Positions 1 through 11,521 of a DNA stretch of 64,000 bases are shown here, one piece after another. The notes below the pieces were generated by a model. It saw only the letters and a program-made list of their open reading frames with translations, was not told the origin of the DNA and ran no database searches. The first letter of the stretch is position 1. Every line of letters begins with the position of its first letter. Position numbers and translations under genes: made by a program. This stretch comes from Cydia pomonella (Eukaryota > Arthropoda > Insecta > Lepidoptera > Tortricidae): positions 9,114,001 to 9,178,000 of the forward strand of contig NC_084721.1 in NCBI RefSeq assembly GCF_033807575.1, written 5' to 3'.

Positions 1-589
1 ATCAGTGGTTCTGGTAAACATCGCAGGTAGAGCTTCAGTACACTCGCCACATCAACCGGATGATGTCCTTCTGATACACACCCACCGGCATCTAAGAGCC
101 GCTGGAACGTCATAAACAATTACATACTTTAGGGATGTACAATTGGAAACCTTAAAATTCTCATTGTTATGCACAATTTACTAAAGTCGATAAGGTAAAA
201 ATTTAGTTAATGGCTTACTTTTATATCCTTTTGGCGCGTTTGAGACCCCGCTTTACGAAATAGGCCCTCGATATGGGCGTTAGTACGAAGAACTGCTGAC
301 ATTTCGTTAACCACTAGCGGTACACACAAATTACTCCCACAGCATATAACACTGCCCGATGGCACTTTAGCCAAAGGAGCTCCGAATACCGTTTTGTGAT
401 CCTGTAAATAATATATGTGACTCAATAAAACTAAACTAATTTACTTGCTATTGCTATTGGATAACGACCTTATACCTTAACATTTTTCAATATGATTTTC
501 TTTAGCCTATGCTTTAATCCAGCTTTCTTCAGTTCCCCAACTATTATTGACTGTAATTTAGTATGATTAATCCCATCTGATATAATCAT
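1..589 (-). CDS. RhoGAP-domain protein, ARHGAP11A-like; 5' part, cut by window edge
   Basis: Three coding exons read on the minus strand: 476-589 (ATG at 587-589, 38 codons), 219-401 (61 codons) and 1-101 (continues off the window). Donors GTATAA and GTAAGC and acceptors TTTACAG and TTCCAG join them, all in phase 0. The product has the start of a RhoGAP domain: 'VFGAPLAKVPSG', then 'HIEGLFRKAGSQTRQKDIK' (which carries the family's arginine-finger region, GLFRKxGS), then 'LLDAGGCVSEG' and 'VLKLYLRCLPEPL'. RhoGAPs switch Rho-family GTPases off by speeding GTP hydrolysis. The very short N-terminus before the domain and the GLFRKxGS wording resemble ARHGAP11A, a cell-division RhoGAP. The domain call is firm; the orthologue call is moderate because the C-terminal half is missing. 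Confidence 0.85.
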
Positions 590-943
590 TTTGTTTATTT
601 GAACAATTTAATCACAATTTCAATGATAATTTCAAACGTTCATATTCGTTAGTAAACGTTCCTATTTACAAAGTTGAGGCAACAGGTACAGATATATTTT
701 AGAATAGATAAATGATTGTTTTTTTGTGTGTTTTATGGAAATTCATATTGAATTTTAACTGAACAATAATAAATTTACATGATAAGTCGGTACATATAAT
801 TCTAAATTCACAATTTGTTATTAAATTAAACAAAACGTTGAATTTTATGCAGCGTAAAATGGATATTTATCGTTTAGAAACAGTGACTTTTTTTTCATAC
901 AAAGAAAAAAAAAATAGGTGGCGCTACAAATTTGCTACAAATG
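590..943. other. upstream spacer of the RhoGAP gene
   Basis: AT-rich sequence with no coding signal. It should contain the promoter and 5' UTR of the minus-strand RhoGAP gene, but no recognisable core element stands out. The right end (914-930) carries 'ataggtggcgctacaa', which recurs near 33221-33237 and so belongs to a dispersed repeat. Confidence 0.4.
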
Positions 944-956
944 CTACAATACCCAA
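944..956. repeat. target-site duplication, copy 1 (LINE 3' side)
   Basis: The 13-mer ctacaatacccaa lies directly beside the poly(T) run that is the LINE's poly(A) tail on the plus strand. An identical 13-mer is at 6049-6061, at the other end of the element. Confidence 0.9.
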
Positions 957-1102
957 TTTTTTTTTTTTTTTTTAACATTTATGGCCTGGATGCGAGTCCT
1001 TTAAGCCAAGTCTTTGTTTTGTTCAAAACACATTATTTAAAGAGTTGTATGTCAGAGAATGCACTTTTGTTAAAACTTAAAACACTTCACTTTAAATTTG
1101 CT

Positions 1103-4100
1103 TTAAATCTTCAACACTGTGTTTTTAATATACTTGTATAACGGAACGTAACTGTCAACGTTTTTAAGAATGTCGGTGAGGCGGCGGGGGACATTATTAT
1201 TAAACACTTCACTTAATTCACTTGCAAGGATTAGTCTTTCAAATGAAAACACTTGGCATTTAAATATAAGGTGTTCAACATCTGCAACGCTACCATTCTG
1301 GCAGTGAGGACATGTACCATCGGCTATAAATGAAAATCTGGCTAAGTGCGCTGGTGCACAGTTGTGACCAAACCGCAATCTATTGATGGTGGTAATAAAG
1401 CTACGACTTCCCGTCTTAATCTTCTCATACCAAGGCTTTCCAGGTAAGTCAGTTTGAATACTAGCGTACCATCTTCCTTTTATCTCTCTGTCTTTGGTCC
1501 AGAAATCTATCCACATCTTAGCAACATCAGTTTTCACAGAAGCTTGACAATCAGATAGTGGAATTCTAGTACTACATCTTACATCTAATTCGTTAATACC
1601 TAAATAAGCAGCTTTGTCTGCAACTTCATTCCCTGTTATACCAGTATGGGATGGAATCCACATAAAATTTATATTTACATTATTATTTTTAAATAGTGAT
1701 AAGATATTTTTAATTTTGTACAAAATGAAATTATCTTTATAATGCAATTGATTATTCTGTAATGCATAAATTAAGCTAAGTGAATCAGTGAAAATAAAGA
1801 AATGTTTATATTCTGACACTCTGGTTATAACTTTCAGGGCTTCAAATACAGCATATGCTTCAGCCGTAAATATGGAACATACATCATGCAACCTAAAGCT
1901 CTGTACAAATTTAGTTTGAGGATCATACACTGCACTTCGAACATGGGAATCTGCTTTACTACCATCGGTGTATAATTTGTAATAATCGGGAATTTGTGAC
2001 AAGAAACATAGAAAATCAGTATTATTATTGATAGATTTTGTGCATACTGTAATGTTTAAAAGTTTACTATCAAAGCTATCTTCATAACATGGCCAAATTT
2101 CATTTTTATATATATTACAAAACTTAGCTTCCACCTGTAAGAGTAGTGCTGTTAACTTGGGGATTCTGGGATGACCCTTTATTCTTCTAATTACACTTTG
2201 ATTATTTTTAGCATATATCTTAATTAAATATCTATAAGCTAACAACACCCATCTGACAGGTAAAGGCATTGTTTTAGTCTCTACTTCCATTGCTCTTATT
2301 GGGGTTCAACACATTGCCCCTGATATTATTCGCATAGCCTTATTTTGAATTATTTCTAATTTATGTATGTGAACAGTATTCATATGTACAAGAAAACTAT
2401 AGTCAAAGTGACTTCTGACAAGGGTTTTATACAGTAAGGACAGTACTTGAGGGTCAGCACCCCAAGATATACCAGCAAGACATCTCATAACATTTAAACC
2501 TCTAACAGAATTTGAAATTATGTGCTTAGCATGTAGGTCAAAATTTAAATGATTATCTATGACTACACCTAGAAACTTATGAGAAGGGACTTCTCTAATA
2601 ATCTCATTATTATATACAATATGTACATTTGTTGTGTCCTTGCTCAATATTAGTAACTTGCTTTTGTCAGGATTTATCTTTAAGTGTAAGTAATTATTGT
2701 AATAGACATAGAGTTCATTTAGTGCATTATTAATATGTGCTTTAGCTACATCTAAATTTGAATTAATAGAATATATTACAAGATCATCTGCAAATTGCAG
2801 TATATTAACATTAGAACTATTTACAAATGAGTTAATATCACTAGTATACAAGTTATACAGAAGAGGAGACAGCGTTGCTCCTTGCATTGTGCCTTTGAAA
2901 ACTTGTCGTGGTCCATGAAGTATGTTATTAAATTTTACATATAGCTCTCTATTGTCCAAAAAATTAAATATCCACTTGCATAGTTTCCCAGGTATATTAA
3001 TATTAGATAGAATTTTTACAAGTATTGCGGGATCAACATTGTCAAATGCTCCTTGTACATCTAAAAATATACAAACAGCATGTGACTTGTTATAGTTAGC
3101 TAATTTTAAATCCGATATAAGAGATATGAAGCTGTCAGAACAGCTTCTACCCCGTCGAAAGCCATTTTGAAATGGAGGCAATATGTTGTTTGCCTCAACA
3201 TACCAATCAAGTCTAGTCTTTATCATATTCTCAAAAACTTTACCAATACATGACAATAGAGAAATCGGTCTATAAGAATTGGCCTCATTAGGAGGTTTGT
3301 CTGGTTTTAAAATAGGTATTACACATTGTGTTTTCCATGATAGAGGTATTTTCCCCTGTAACCAAAGTAAATTCATAATTCTGAGCAAAACTTTTTGACC
3401 ATTAACATGCAGTTTCTTTAAAAGTAAGTATGGTATATCATCTAATCCTGGGGTAGTATTTTTCCTAGATTGCAGACTTACTTTGAATTCCTCCCAAGTA
3501 AAAGGTTCAATAAGGTGCTTAGACTCGTTATTATCATTGTTATTTTCAAATAAACTTTCAATAGAGCTAGAATCGTTAATACATCCTTGGGCTAGTTTAG
3601 TTATGAATGGTTCTATAAATTCATCATTTTTAATTATTTGCTTACTTATTAATCCTTTAAAACGTTTAATATTGTTCCATATTAACCCAATAGGTGTACA
3701 TCGATTTAAAGAAGCACAAAAACTACGCCAACTACTAGTTCTTTCCTCTGCTATTGTTCGTTTTTTAAGAGCAACAAATTTCTTGTACGTAATATAATTT
3801 TCTAAAGATGGATTGGCCCTGTAATATTTTAATGCCTCATAGGCTTTAATGACACTATCTTCACATTTTTTATTCCACCAAGGAACCGGAGGTCTGCTAA
3901 CGAAGTTTGTATTTTTAGTAAGTTTTGGGATACATTGTATTTTTAATAGGTTGAGTTCAGCACTAAATTTATCATATGATTGTATAGGATCGTTATCATT
4001 TAAAGGAAAATCCGAGAATATCTCTTCTGAAAGCTCTTTATATTTATTCCAGTCAGCTTTAGTATTTATAAATTTATCTACTGGATCACTTATTTGATAT

Positions 4101-4777
4101 TTTTCAAGAGAGGTCAATATACTCACTATAGTAGGGTAGTGATAGCTGCCCATAGGGTCATCATGGACTTGCCACTCGCACAGAGGGGCAATACTTGCAC
4201 TACAGAGGCTAACATCGATCGCTGAAGGCTTTCGATTCGGGTAAGTAACTGTAGTTGGATTTCCGTCATTTAAGATACATAAGTCTAAGTCACTTATAAT
4301 ATCAAACAAGGTGTTACCCCTGGATTGATTAGTAGCGCAACCAAATGCTGTATGATGCGCATTAAAGTCTCCTGATATTATTATAGGTGTTGGTAATTTC
4401 TCAATTATATTTTTAAGTCTATTTAGTCTAATGTGTGGACGGTTTGGAGGACAATACACACATAAAACTGATAAAGGCCCTCGGTTAGTCACAATTGAGA
4501 TAGCTACATTTTGGATACTTTCATAAAACTCAGTCTGTATAAAAGTATGTTTGTATATATTTTTGACGAGTATAGCAACTCCGCCATGTCCATTGTTAGC
4601 ATATTTACAGAAAATATTATAACTAGGTATCCTAAAAGCAGTAGTTGGTTTTAACCAGGTTTCATTAAGAAGACAAACATCAATATTATGAACTTTTAAA
4701 AAATTAATTAGCAAAGGTTTTTTATTTGTAACTGATTGAATATTGAATTGGGCAATACGAATAAGTGTAGAATCCAT
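1103..4777 (-). pseudogene. LINE ORF2 (endonuclease-RT-RNase H), one premature stop
   Basis: Frame starts at 4775-4777 (MDSTLIRIAQFNIQS) and stays open to a TGA at 2306-2308; the same frame then runs on to 1103. Domains in order: exonuclease-endonuclease-phosphatase fold (QFNIQS, LNETW, GDFNAHH, then SYHYPTI), reverse transcriptase (SYRPISLLS, LDVQGAFDNVD, QGATLSPLLYNLY and the catalytic FADDLVIYS), a short thumb, then RNase H (YTDGSKAD, FTAEAYAVFEAL, FTDSLS, WIPSHTGITGNEVADKAA) and a final CCHC-type 'CPHCQNGSVADVEHLIFKC'. Catalytic residues of all three enzymes look present. The stop falls between the reverse transcriptase and RNase H parts, so this copy would make an RNase H-less protein unless the stop is read through. 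Confidence 0.88.
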
Positions 4778-5907
4778 TATTTAATATTTTTAATAAGCAT
4801 ATATTTAATAGAACTGCTAGTGATTGGATTAGAATCAGTCTTGTTTGCTAATTCTATGAGAGTGCTAACCAGTGCATTCATTAAGTCTGCATTCTGTAGT
4901 AATTCTTTTTTAATGTCAAATTTCGGTGTCTCTGCTGGTGTAGCTGTAGAAGGAACATTTTTTTGCGGTTGAGATTTAGATTTACTTGCTTTTTCTGGAA
5001 GCCTTACAGTTTGGTCAAGTAATGTCGGAAACTCGACTTTTCGAGTTTCAGCTTTAGAGGCGTACGTGATATTTGTCTTCTTTTCTGTTATTTTCTTAAG
5101 TTTTATAGGACATTGTTTCGAAATTGCCAAATGTGGTCCACTACAATTGGCACAACATAAATCATTAGGCTTATCACACTCCTTATAAAAGTGTTCACCC
5201 GAGCATATGGAGCAACGCTGTTTGCCGTTACATACTTTAGCTGCATGGTTAAATTTAAAACATTGCAGTAGGGGGGGTACATATTCGAAGACTCTATACG
5301 AGAATAAGTCGTACTGTACATTGTCCGGTAGCACATGCGACAAGAACGTAATGCTCACCGTCTGTAAAGGAACACGTTCCTGTCCAACTTTTTTGGTAAA
5401 GCGTCGTACCGCTATGATCTCATAAATAGAGCTTAACTTTGTGTATAAATCCTTGTTTGAAATATTGGCTGGCACAAATCTGATTATCCCAGTTTTCTCG
5501 ATTTGAGTCGCCGGTATGTACGCCTTCATGTTATATTTTGTCAAAAATGCAGTGTTGTTTAAAAAGTTATTAGCCGTATTATACTGCTTGAAAACGACTG
5601 CAATTTTGTTAGCGTTTACACGCTGTATGGCCGTTACACCTTTTATGTCCGTAGTAAATATGTGATTTAGGAAAATTGGGCTTTTGTTTCCCAATTTGCC
5701 TTTTGGGTCCACTTGCTCAACAAACACTTTAAATTCTACTTTTCCTGAATTCTCAGGGTATAGTCTTTTATAGTCCGGTTTAAAATACGGTAAGTATCCA
5801 TTGTTCAATTGCTCACCCCCGCCGCCATCGTCCGTGTTGCCTTGGATGTCGTTTTTGGAGCGCTTAAGGGTGGGCGGGTTTTCCCCGCCCCCCTCGTTAC
5901 CTGGCAT
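4777..5907 (-). CDS. LINE ORF1, Gag-like nucleic-acid-binding protein
   Basis: 376 codons, intact, starting MPGNEGGG. The N-terminal third is basic and polar. A mid-region with 'GIIRFVPANISNKDLYTKL' looks like an RRM-like fold followed by cysteine-rich zinc knuckles at roughly residues 215-275: 'CSICSGEHFYKEC' and 'CANCSGPHLAISKQC' are visible CCHC units, with a preceding degenerate one beginning 'CFKFNHAAKVC'. ORF1 proteins of this group coat element RNA and carry it to the nucleus. The stop codon abuts the ORF2 start at 4777, so ORF2 is probably translated by reinitiation or stop-start coupling. Host-gene origin is unlikely given the position inside a bounded element. Confidence 0.88.
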   Translation of the reverse strand: MPGNEGGGENPPTLKRSKNDIQGNTDDGGGGEQLNNGYLPYFKPDYKRLYPENSGKVEFKVFVEQVDPKGKLGNKSPIFLNHIFTTDIKGVTAIQRVNANKIAVVFKQYNTANNFLNNTAFLTKYNMKAYIPATQIEKTGIIRFVPANISNKDLYTKLSSIYEIIAVRRFTKKVGQERVPLQTVSITFLSHVLPDNVQYDLFSYRVFEYVPPLLQCFKFNHAAKVCNGKQRCSICSGEHFYKECDKPNDLCCANCSGPHLAISKQCPIKLKKITEKKTNITYASKAETRKVEFPTLLDQTVRLPEKASKSKSQPQKNVPSTATPAETPKFDIKKELLQNADLMNALVSTLIELANKTDSNPITSSSIKYMLIKNIK

Positions 5908-6048
5908 TGTTTAAACACTAACTATAATTATTTACAGTTTTTAACATAATATATATACAAATTATATTAGTTTACACTAATAAATAAGAATTTTAAAAGT
6001 TGAGCGAAAAATTTTCGTGTACTTTTTTTAAATTCCCGCCAAAGAATC

Positions 6049-6061
6049 CTACAATACCCAA
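6049..6061. repeat. target-site duplication, copy 2 (LINE 5' side)
   Basis: Identical 13-mer to 944-956, marking the 5' end of the LINE and the pre-insertion target. Confidence 0.9.
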
Positions 6062-6085
6062 AGAGCATATAATCACTACGTTTTA

Positions 6086-6231
6086 GGGCTCCTCTACACG
6101 ATGGCCCAGCGTAGGCCAGTCCAAGGGACGCAGCTATGCGGTGAAATGAGATAGCAATATCACTTGCTCCCTCTAACGCATAAATGCGTCCCTAGGACTG
6201 GCCTACGCTGGGCCATCATGTAGAGGAGCCA
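6086..6231. mobile_element. foldback MITE, Harbinger-like ends
   Basis: Near-palindromic 146-bp element. The left end begins gggctcctctacacgatggc and the right end is its inverted counterpart (gccatcatgtagaggagcc). The arms extend about 50 bp through 'gcgtaggccagtcc' and 'aggactggcctacgc'. It is flanked by TTA on each side (6083-6085 and 6232-6234), which fits the 3-bp TTA duplication of PIF/Harbinger elements. No coding capacity. Confidence 0.75.
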
Positions 6232-6316
6232 TTAAGAGACGGGACTCCCATACTAGCGAGTGGAATGAGTTTGTTTCGCAAATCATTACCAAAATGTACG
6301 ACATGTTAGAGGTTTT

Positions 6317-6566
6317 GATAAACTCCATAGACTTATTTATAAATGCAGGCCACATGATTTCTTTATTCTTGGGCATAATGTCAAACACTGTCGTAAATGG
6401 ATTTCAGATGGCAAACCTCCCAAAGTTAAACCACGCTCTGCTACCATATTAATGTGGATCGAATTATTCAATGTTTATTTACATATAGACATGACAAGAG
6501 TGACATTAAGAAAAGAATAAAGAAATCATGTGACCTGCATTTATAAATAAGTCTATGGAGTTTATT
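6317..6566. repeat. 54-bp inverted repeat at the broken end of the Copia element
   Basis: Positions 6317-6370 and 6513-6566 are inverted copies with one or two mismatches, separated by about 140 bp. The left copy continues on the plus strand into a frame reading 'LGHNVKHCRKWISDGKPPK' (about 6370-6425), which resembles the zinc-knuckle region of a Copia Gag. The right copy supplies the last residues of the truncated Pol frame. The arrangement suggests an inversion or end-joining rearrangement of a Copia element. Confidence 0.75.
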
Positions 6567-7735
6567 AGCTTATACACAATAACTGAATCCATAGTTCCTT
6601 TGAGGTAACGTAAAATGCGTTTTACTTTCAGAACATCTTCATGAGATGGATTCGTTAATGTTCTCGAAACAACACTTATGGCACAGGATATGTCTGGTCT
6701 GGTTCCTGTCATTAGGTATGCCAGTGCACCGACAGCTTCACGATAAGGGAATCTGACATCATTGTCTTTTTCCGTATCTGATTGGACTTCCTTTATGATT
6801 GAAGTGCTGACAGCTTTGCAATCACTCATGCCAAACTTTTCTAAAAGCTTGTTTACATAATGTTTCTGAGAAACCTTTATGGAACCATCCTTTTCATTTG
6901 TAATCTCTAATCCAAGAAAATAAGAGGTTGGTTTTGTTGTTATCTTGAACTTTCTCTTCAGTTCATTTAGAAACTTTTCAGATTCCTTCTGATCAGTAGA
7001 GGCAATCAAGCCATCGTTAACATATAGTCCCATTATTATTTTGTTTCCGTTTCTGTTTCGAATAAACAAATATGGGTCCATGTCACATTGCTTAAATCCA
7101 ATTAATTTCAAGAAATCAACAATGCATTTGTTCCAGCATCTTGGTGCTTGTTTGAGACCGTATAAAATTTTCTTTAATTTACAAACACGATTTGTGCTAT
7201 CATTATAACCTTCTGGCTGGTGCATGTAGATATCTTCGTTTAAAGAGCCATTAAGGAAAGCAGTGGCTACATCGAATTGTGTAAGAGACAATTTTTCATT
7301 TGCTGCAATGCTAAGAATTGAGCGTATAGTCGCTATCCTAGCAACAGGACTGAACGTTTCGTCGTAGTCTAAACCTTTTTCTTGTGTATAGCCTCTCGCT
7401 ACGAGTCGGGCTTTATATTTGTCAAGACTTCCATCTGCATTGGTTTTCTTTTTAAAGACCCATTTACAAGATATTAGTTTTCTATCTTTAGGTTGGTCTA
7501 CCAAAATCCAAGTCTTGTTTAAATTTAAGGATTTCACCTCGCTTTCCATAGCTTTTATCCACTCAGCTTTCTGAGGACTCTTCATGGCTTCTTTATAAGT
7601 TTTAGGCTCATCTGAATCTTCAGCTATAGCTGACATGATAAAGTCATCATATCGAACTGGAGGGTTTAGTTTTGATCTATCTCTGAGAATTCTACCTTCA
7701 GGAATTTCATAGATAGTTCTATGACTGGACTAATA
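6506..7735 (-). pseudogene. Copia-type Pol fragment (reverse transcriptase), truncated
   Basis: Minus-strand frame open from about 7727 to 6506; the part from 7636 has 376 residues. It shows the Copia RT block: 'WIKAMESEVKSL', 'NKTWILVDQP', 'CKWVFKKK', 'KARLVARGYTQ', 'DYDETFSPVARI', 'DVATAFLNG', 'YGLKQAPRCWN' and 'YFLGLEI', then 'YREAVGALAYLMTGTRPDIS' and 'LRYLKGT'. The active site reads YVND where the family has YVDD (codon 7016-7018), so a catalytic aspartate is lost. RNase H is missing: the frame ends in sequence from the inverted repeat at 6513-6566. Integrase, protease and intact LTRs are not visible. This is a dead remnant. Confidence 0.88.
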
Positions 7736-10158
7736 CGTGGTTGGGCTTAATGTGGACCCGATTTTTCTTACAACACCTTGTTGGAAAGGGGCTTTTTCTT
7801 CCCCACTAGGAAGAATCAAAGTAGCACTTTGCAAGTTCACAGGAAATTTCACATATTTTATTTGATTATTTACACTGATATACAAATAAACATACAGTTA
7901 TCGATAGTTTTAGTACATCCCTAGTTCTACAACTAAAAAGAATATAAAATATCTAATTTTCAATGTGTTTAAAGCCTGCTGCACCAAAATATTTAAGGTC
8001 AAAAGTATCTAGCTTAGTCTTTATCCAAGGGAAATTTCGCCATAAAATCCCTTTTTTCGTGATTTTCTCGAGTGGCTCGCTTGCCACATATTTCACACTT
8101 AGTAAACCTAGTATAGTCAAGTTAACGAAAAGTATGGAAGTAAGTCGTGTAGTCGTGCTTTTTTTGGATTCGTTAGATGGCGCAACTAGATTATTTCCCC
8201 CGAGTTGCACCGTTTCTATTATGTACGGAAGACCGTTAAATTTTAGGTATAAACTATAAAGTGCCGTAATTTTGGAGTAAATTAAAAGCTATTGGGTTCA
8301 AGCTAAGTAGTGTATAGAGAACACCTTGGTGCATAGTATATATTAATTAAAAAGATGTGCAATGTATGATACCCTAAAAAAATTTTTTTTTTCGATTGTG
8401 GCTCGAGGATAAGTCAGTCGGTTGGTGCAATCTCAAGTTAAGCTTTTTAAAGCATTATAAACATTCAGTTAACTTTGCACGCCTGGGCAAATTATGGAAC
8501 ATGTATTTTTAATTATTTTGTACATTGTGCTTCGGGGGAAATTAAGAGAGACGTGAAAATTTTAAAAACGGTACTTATCTAAAGACACTACATTTGCACT
8601 AAATAAAAAATAGATTTTTTTTACCGGAAGTTTGTCAAAAAGTAAATAGAATTAATCGCAACGAACTGCGAGCGAAGGTGGTTGCCGCACACGGCGCGGG
8701 GCGCGCGGGGCGGGGAGATAGCGCAGCGAGCAGGTAGGGTTTGCAATATCCGGCAATTTTTCGGATCCGGATACATAGAAATAGGATATCAAGAACGACT
8801 GTCAAACTTCAAAAGTGCGACCAAAAATGAAATGCAAGTTTGTGCGTAAATTGTCTATGTGAGATCAAAAATAGTGATGTCATGTTACAACATATTAATA
8901 ATCTATCGGTGTTTGACCGCTTTATCGACTACTTATTCAAATGTGTTTGATTGTATAAAAAAATGTTATACGAGTAGGTATGAAGGCGCTTCCCTTAGGG
9001 TCATATAGGGCCCAAAAGGTGCCTTTGATGAAACCAGCACCATATTTTAGTATGTTGTTAAGCATGTTATTTTGACAAAAAAACCATCGGGAGACAGTTT
9101 CTAACGTGGTTAAATCACCAGTTATGACGTCATCAAAATGGCCGGTGCCGTGTTCAGAATATTGCGTATAAGTACCACAGAAAGTATATCACATGTAAGC
9201 TTGTGTGGGGTGTCATAAAAAGCAAAATTAAATGCGCTACAATATCGTTTATACATTTGACCTTGTAAGTACCATAGTTTGCGAGAAATTTTAAGTTTTA
9301 TTTAAATTTTCGCGAAAAAAAATCCGTTTTTTGTTTTCATCAACTTTACTAGTAACTTTACAGGAAAACATTGTATCAAGATATGAATGCTACATTAGTA
9401 AGCTATTAAATTCCATTAAAATTTTGAAAATCGGTTTATAAACAAGCAAATTACACTATTTTTGTTCCATACCGGATGACACCACCAAGAGTCGGATGGC
9501 TGTTTCAATACAATTTGCAAGGCAAATGATGTTTAAGTAAAGGTAACTTGCTGAACGATATTTATAGTAAAGTAATATTTTCGATAAAAGTATTATTATC
9601 AAAATTAAGAATACTGAGATCATTTTATTGTAATTTACTCCGGATGTAGCTAATTAAAGTTACACACTAATTAAACAATTTTTTTTTACGTGTTATTTTG
9701 TCCCAGAGCATGCACTTTCGCATGCGCAAAGCATAGTGTATTTAAATCCGTGTTTTACTCACCCACACCCTGTACAGCGTTCTTTGCACTTGCAAGACAA
9801 TAGCTCCTTGCAGCTGAGACTAGCATTAGGAAGGGTTTTCTACAAAGAGGAGTACGCTGGTCCATCATTTTTCTTTCGCCAAGCCTAGTTGCAAGAATCT
9901 AGCATTTGTGGGTCGCTATTCAGATAAATTGGTCCCAATGTGGGTCTGTTAAGCCCTTTTTATATGCTGTAAGAGAGCATCCTGTTGAAGGAATATACTC
10001 GATCGCTCTGTTTTTAGGGTTCCGTAGCCAAATGGCAAAAAACGGAACCCTTATAGATTGGTCATGTCCGTCTGTCTGTCCGATTATTTCCTAAACAAGA
10101 TCCTCCTCGCAGTATTTACATTACCTATTTGTGTCACTACTGGGTGTCACTACTATAT
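7736..10158. other. gene-poor spacer, decayed repeats; one unassigned open frame
   Basis: No host gene recognised. A minus-strand open frame from about 8300 to 7953 lacks a clear ATG near its start. It contains a hydrophobic stretch, 'LTSILFVNLTILGLLSVKY', followed by a basic aromatic tail, and AATAAA-like signals lie downstream at 7855-7880. It could be a small membrane-protein exon or chance. GC-rich sequence at 8690-8733 precedes 'gtagggtttg' at 8734, the same terminal motif as the element at 10159-11521. 10009-10085 holds a 'gggttccgta' repeat fragment with (gtct)n. Confidence 0.4.
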
Positions 10159-11521
10159 GTAGGGTTTGCAATTAGAATATTGTGATATTCTAATTATTCG
10201 AATATCCACCAAAATAAATATCCGAATAAACGGATTTAGATAACACAGAAATAACGTTTTTAACTATATTTCAATACAATGATATTATCCCAACCAATTT
10301 TAAATGATTACTTGATTATTATAATAGCTAACATAATGTTATCTCTAAAACCGTACTTAATAAGGAGGGTTTATATCTGGATTAGCTGGTGCATAGTTGG
10401 AAATACATCCAATGCCTCACCTCGTGTTCATTCGTCATGAAATACTAACTATGAAAGCAATACTTACTTACTTCACTGGATTAGTGACCCAAAAAGAATC
10501 TTGGCCTTTGACACAAGTACAACGTCACTCTGCTCTATTCTGCACCACTCCACGCTAGTTGGATACTCCGAGGGCGTTTTAGGGCTACATCGCTCCTATC
10601 TTCTCACAGCCCGATTCTCTCCCGTCCACTCCAAGTGACCAAGTCTGCGAAGTCGTGCGGCTATAATCTCGCTAATTATATTGGGTGCCGCAACTAGCTA
10701 CTCTAGCTCCCTATTTTTCCTACGCTTTCATCTTCTCTATCTTCATCTCTGATAGGTCCCAGAATATTCCGCCAGAATTTCGTCTTCTTAACTAAGAACT
10801 TGTTCTTTTTTTTCTGATTCAGAGTCCAAGTGTAATACTTACCGATGCCATTCATCAAAATCTAATTATTGTCTTATAGACTTGAATCATGGACAGTCTA
10901 CTGATCAGCTTGGATACTAGAACTCGGTGAAGCGCTGCTGAGCATCTTAGGGCATTTTGGATTCGAACATCTATCTCCTCTTCCCGATTACTTTAGGTAG
11001 GTCTTTTCTTTTCGATCCGCGGTGGCAGCATGGTTCTATTTTTATCACTTGTCACTATGCCCTTCATGACAAATGATAAAGAGCCGACCATCTTAGCCCT
11101 ATTCATTTGGAGATATTCTAGTGGTTGATTATCAGACCAATTTTCTCTCCTTCCTACTTTACTATCCTAGCCTTGGCCTCCAGGTCGCTTTTGTTTTGAG
11201 CCTATAGCCTCAAGTCATCAGGATATCCAATGATCTAATGTTTGCATTAAGCACCATTCGCGTTCATTGTATAAAGTTACTGCGTGACATGATGTACTAT
11301 CAAAATTGATGTGCTGTTAGTATTTGAATTGCTTAAATATATGAAAATACTATATTTAAATGACAAAATTATTCATAAATTTCATTAGAAAATTGTTTCG
11401 GTTATAGGTCAATAACCATATTTAACGGATCCATAATATCCGGATCTTATGACCCGCTAGATCCGGATCTTATAGTTGACGGATATCCGGATATTTCGGA
11501 TATCCGGATCTCAAACCCTAC
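10159..11521. mobile_element. non-coding DNA element with gtagggtttg inverted ends
   Basis: Left end gtagggtttgcaattag at 10159, right end caaaccctac finishing at 11521. Both termini lead into AT-rich sequence with repeated 'ggatatccgg' motifs; a third terminus-like fragment is at 8734. No transposase frame is visible. A target-site duplication is not obvious, so the exact borders are inferred. Confidence 0.5.

Larger units (their letters stand above)
957..6048 (-). mobile_element. complete I-clade non-LTR retrotransposon (LINE)
   Basis: Bounded by a perfect 13-bp target-site duplication (944-956 and 6049-6061). On the minus strand it runs from a 141-bp 5' UTR (5908-6048), through ORF1 (4777-5907) and ORF2 (1103-4777), to a short 3' UTR and an A-tail of about 17 bases (957-974). 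Length is 5,092 bp. ORF2 has endonuclease, reverse transcriptase and C-terminal RNase H in that order, which with a zinc-knuckle ORF1 is the I-group layout. The only clear defect is one in-frame TGA in ORF2. The perfect duplication, full length and near-intact frames point to a recent insertion. Confidence 0.9.
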
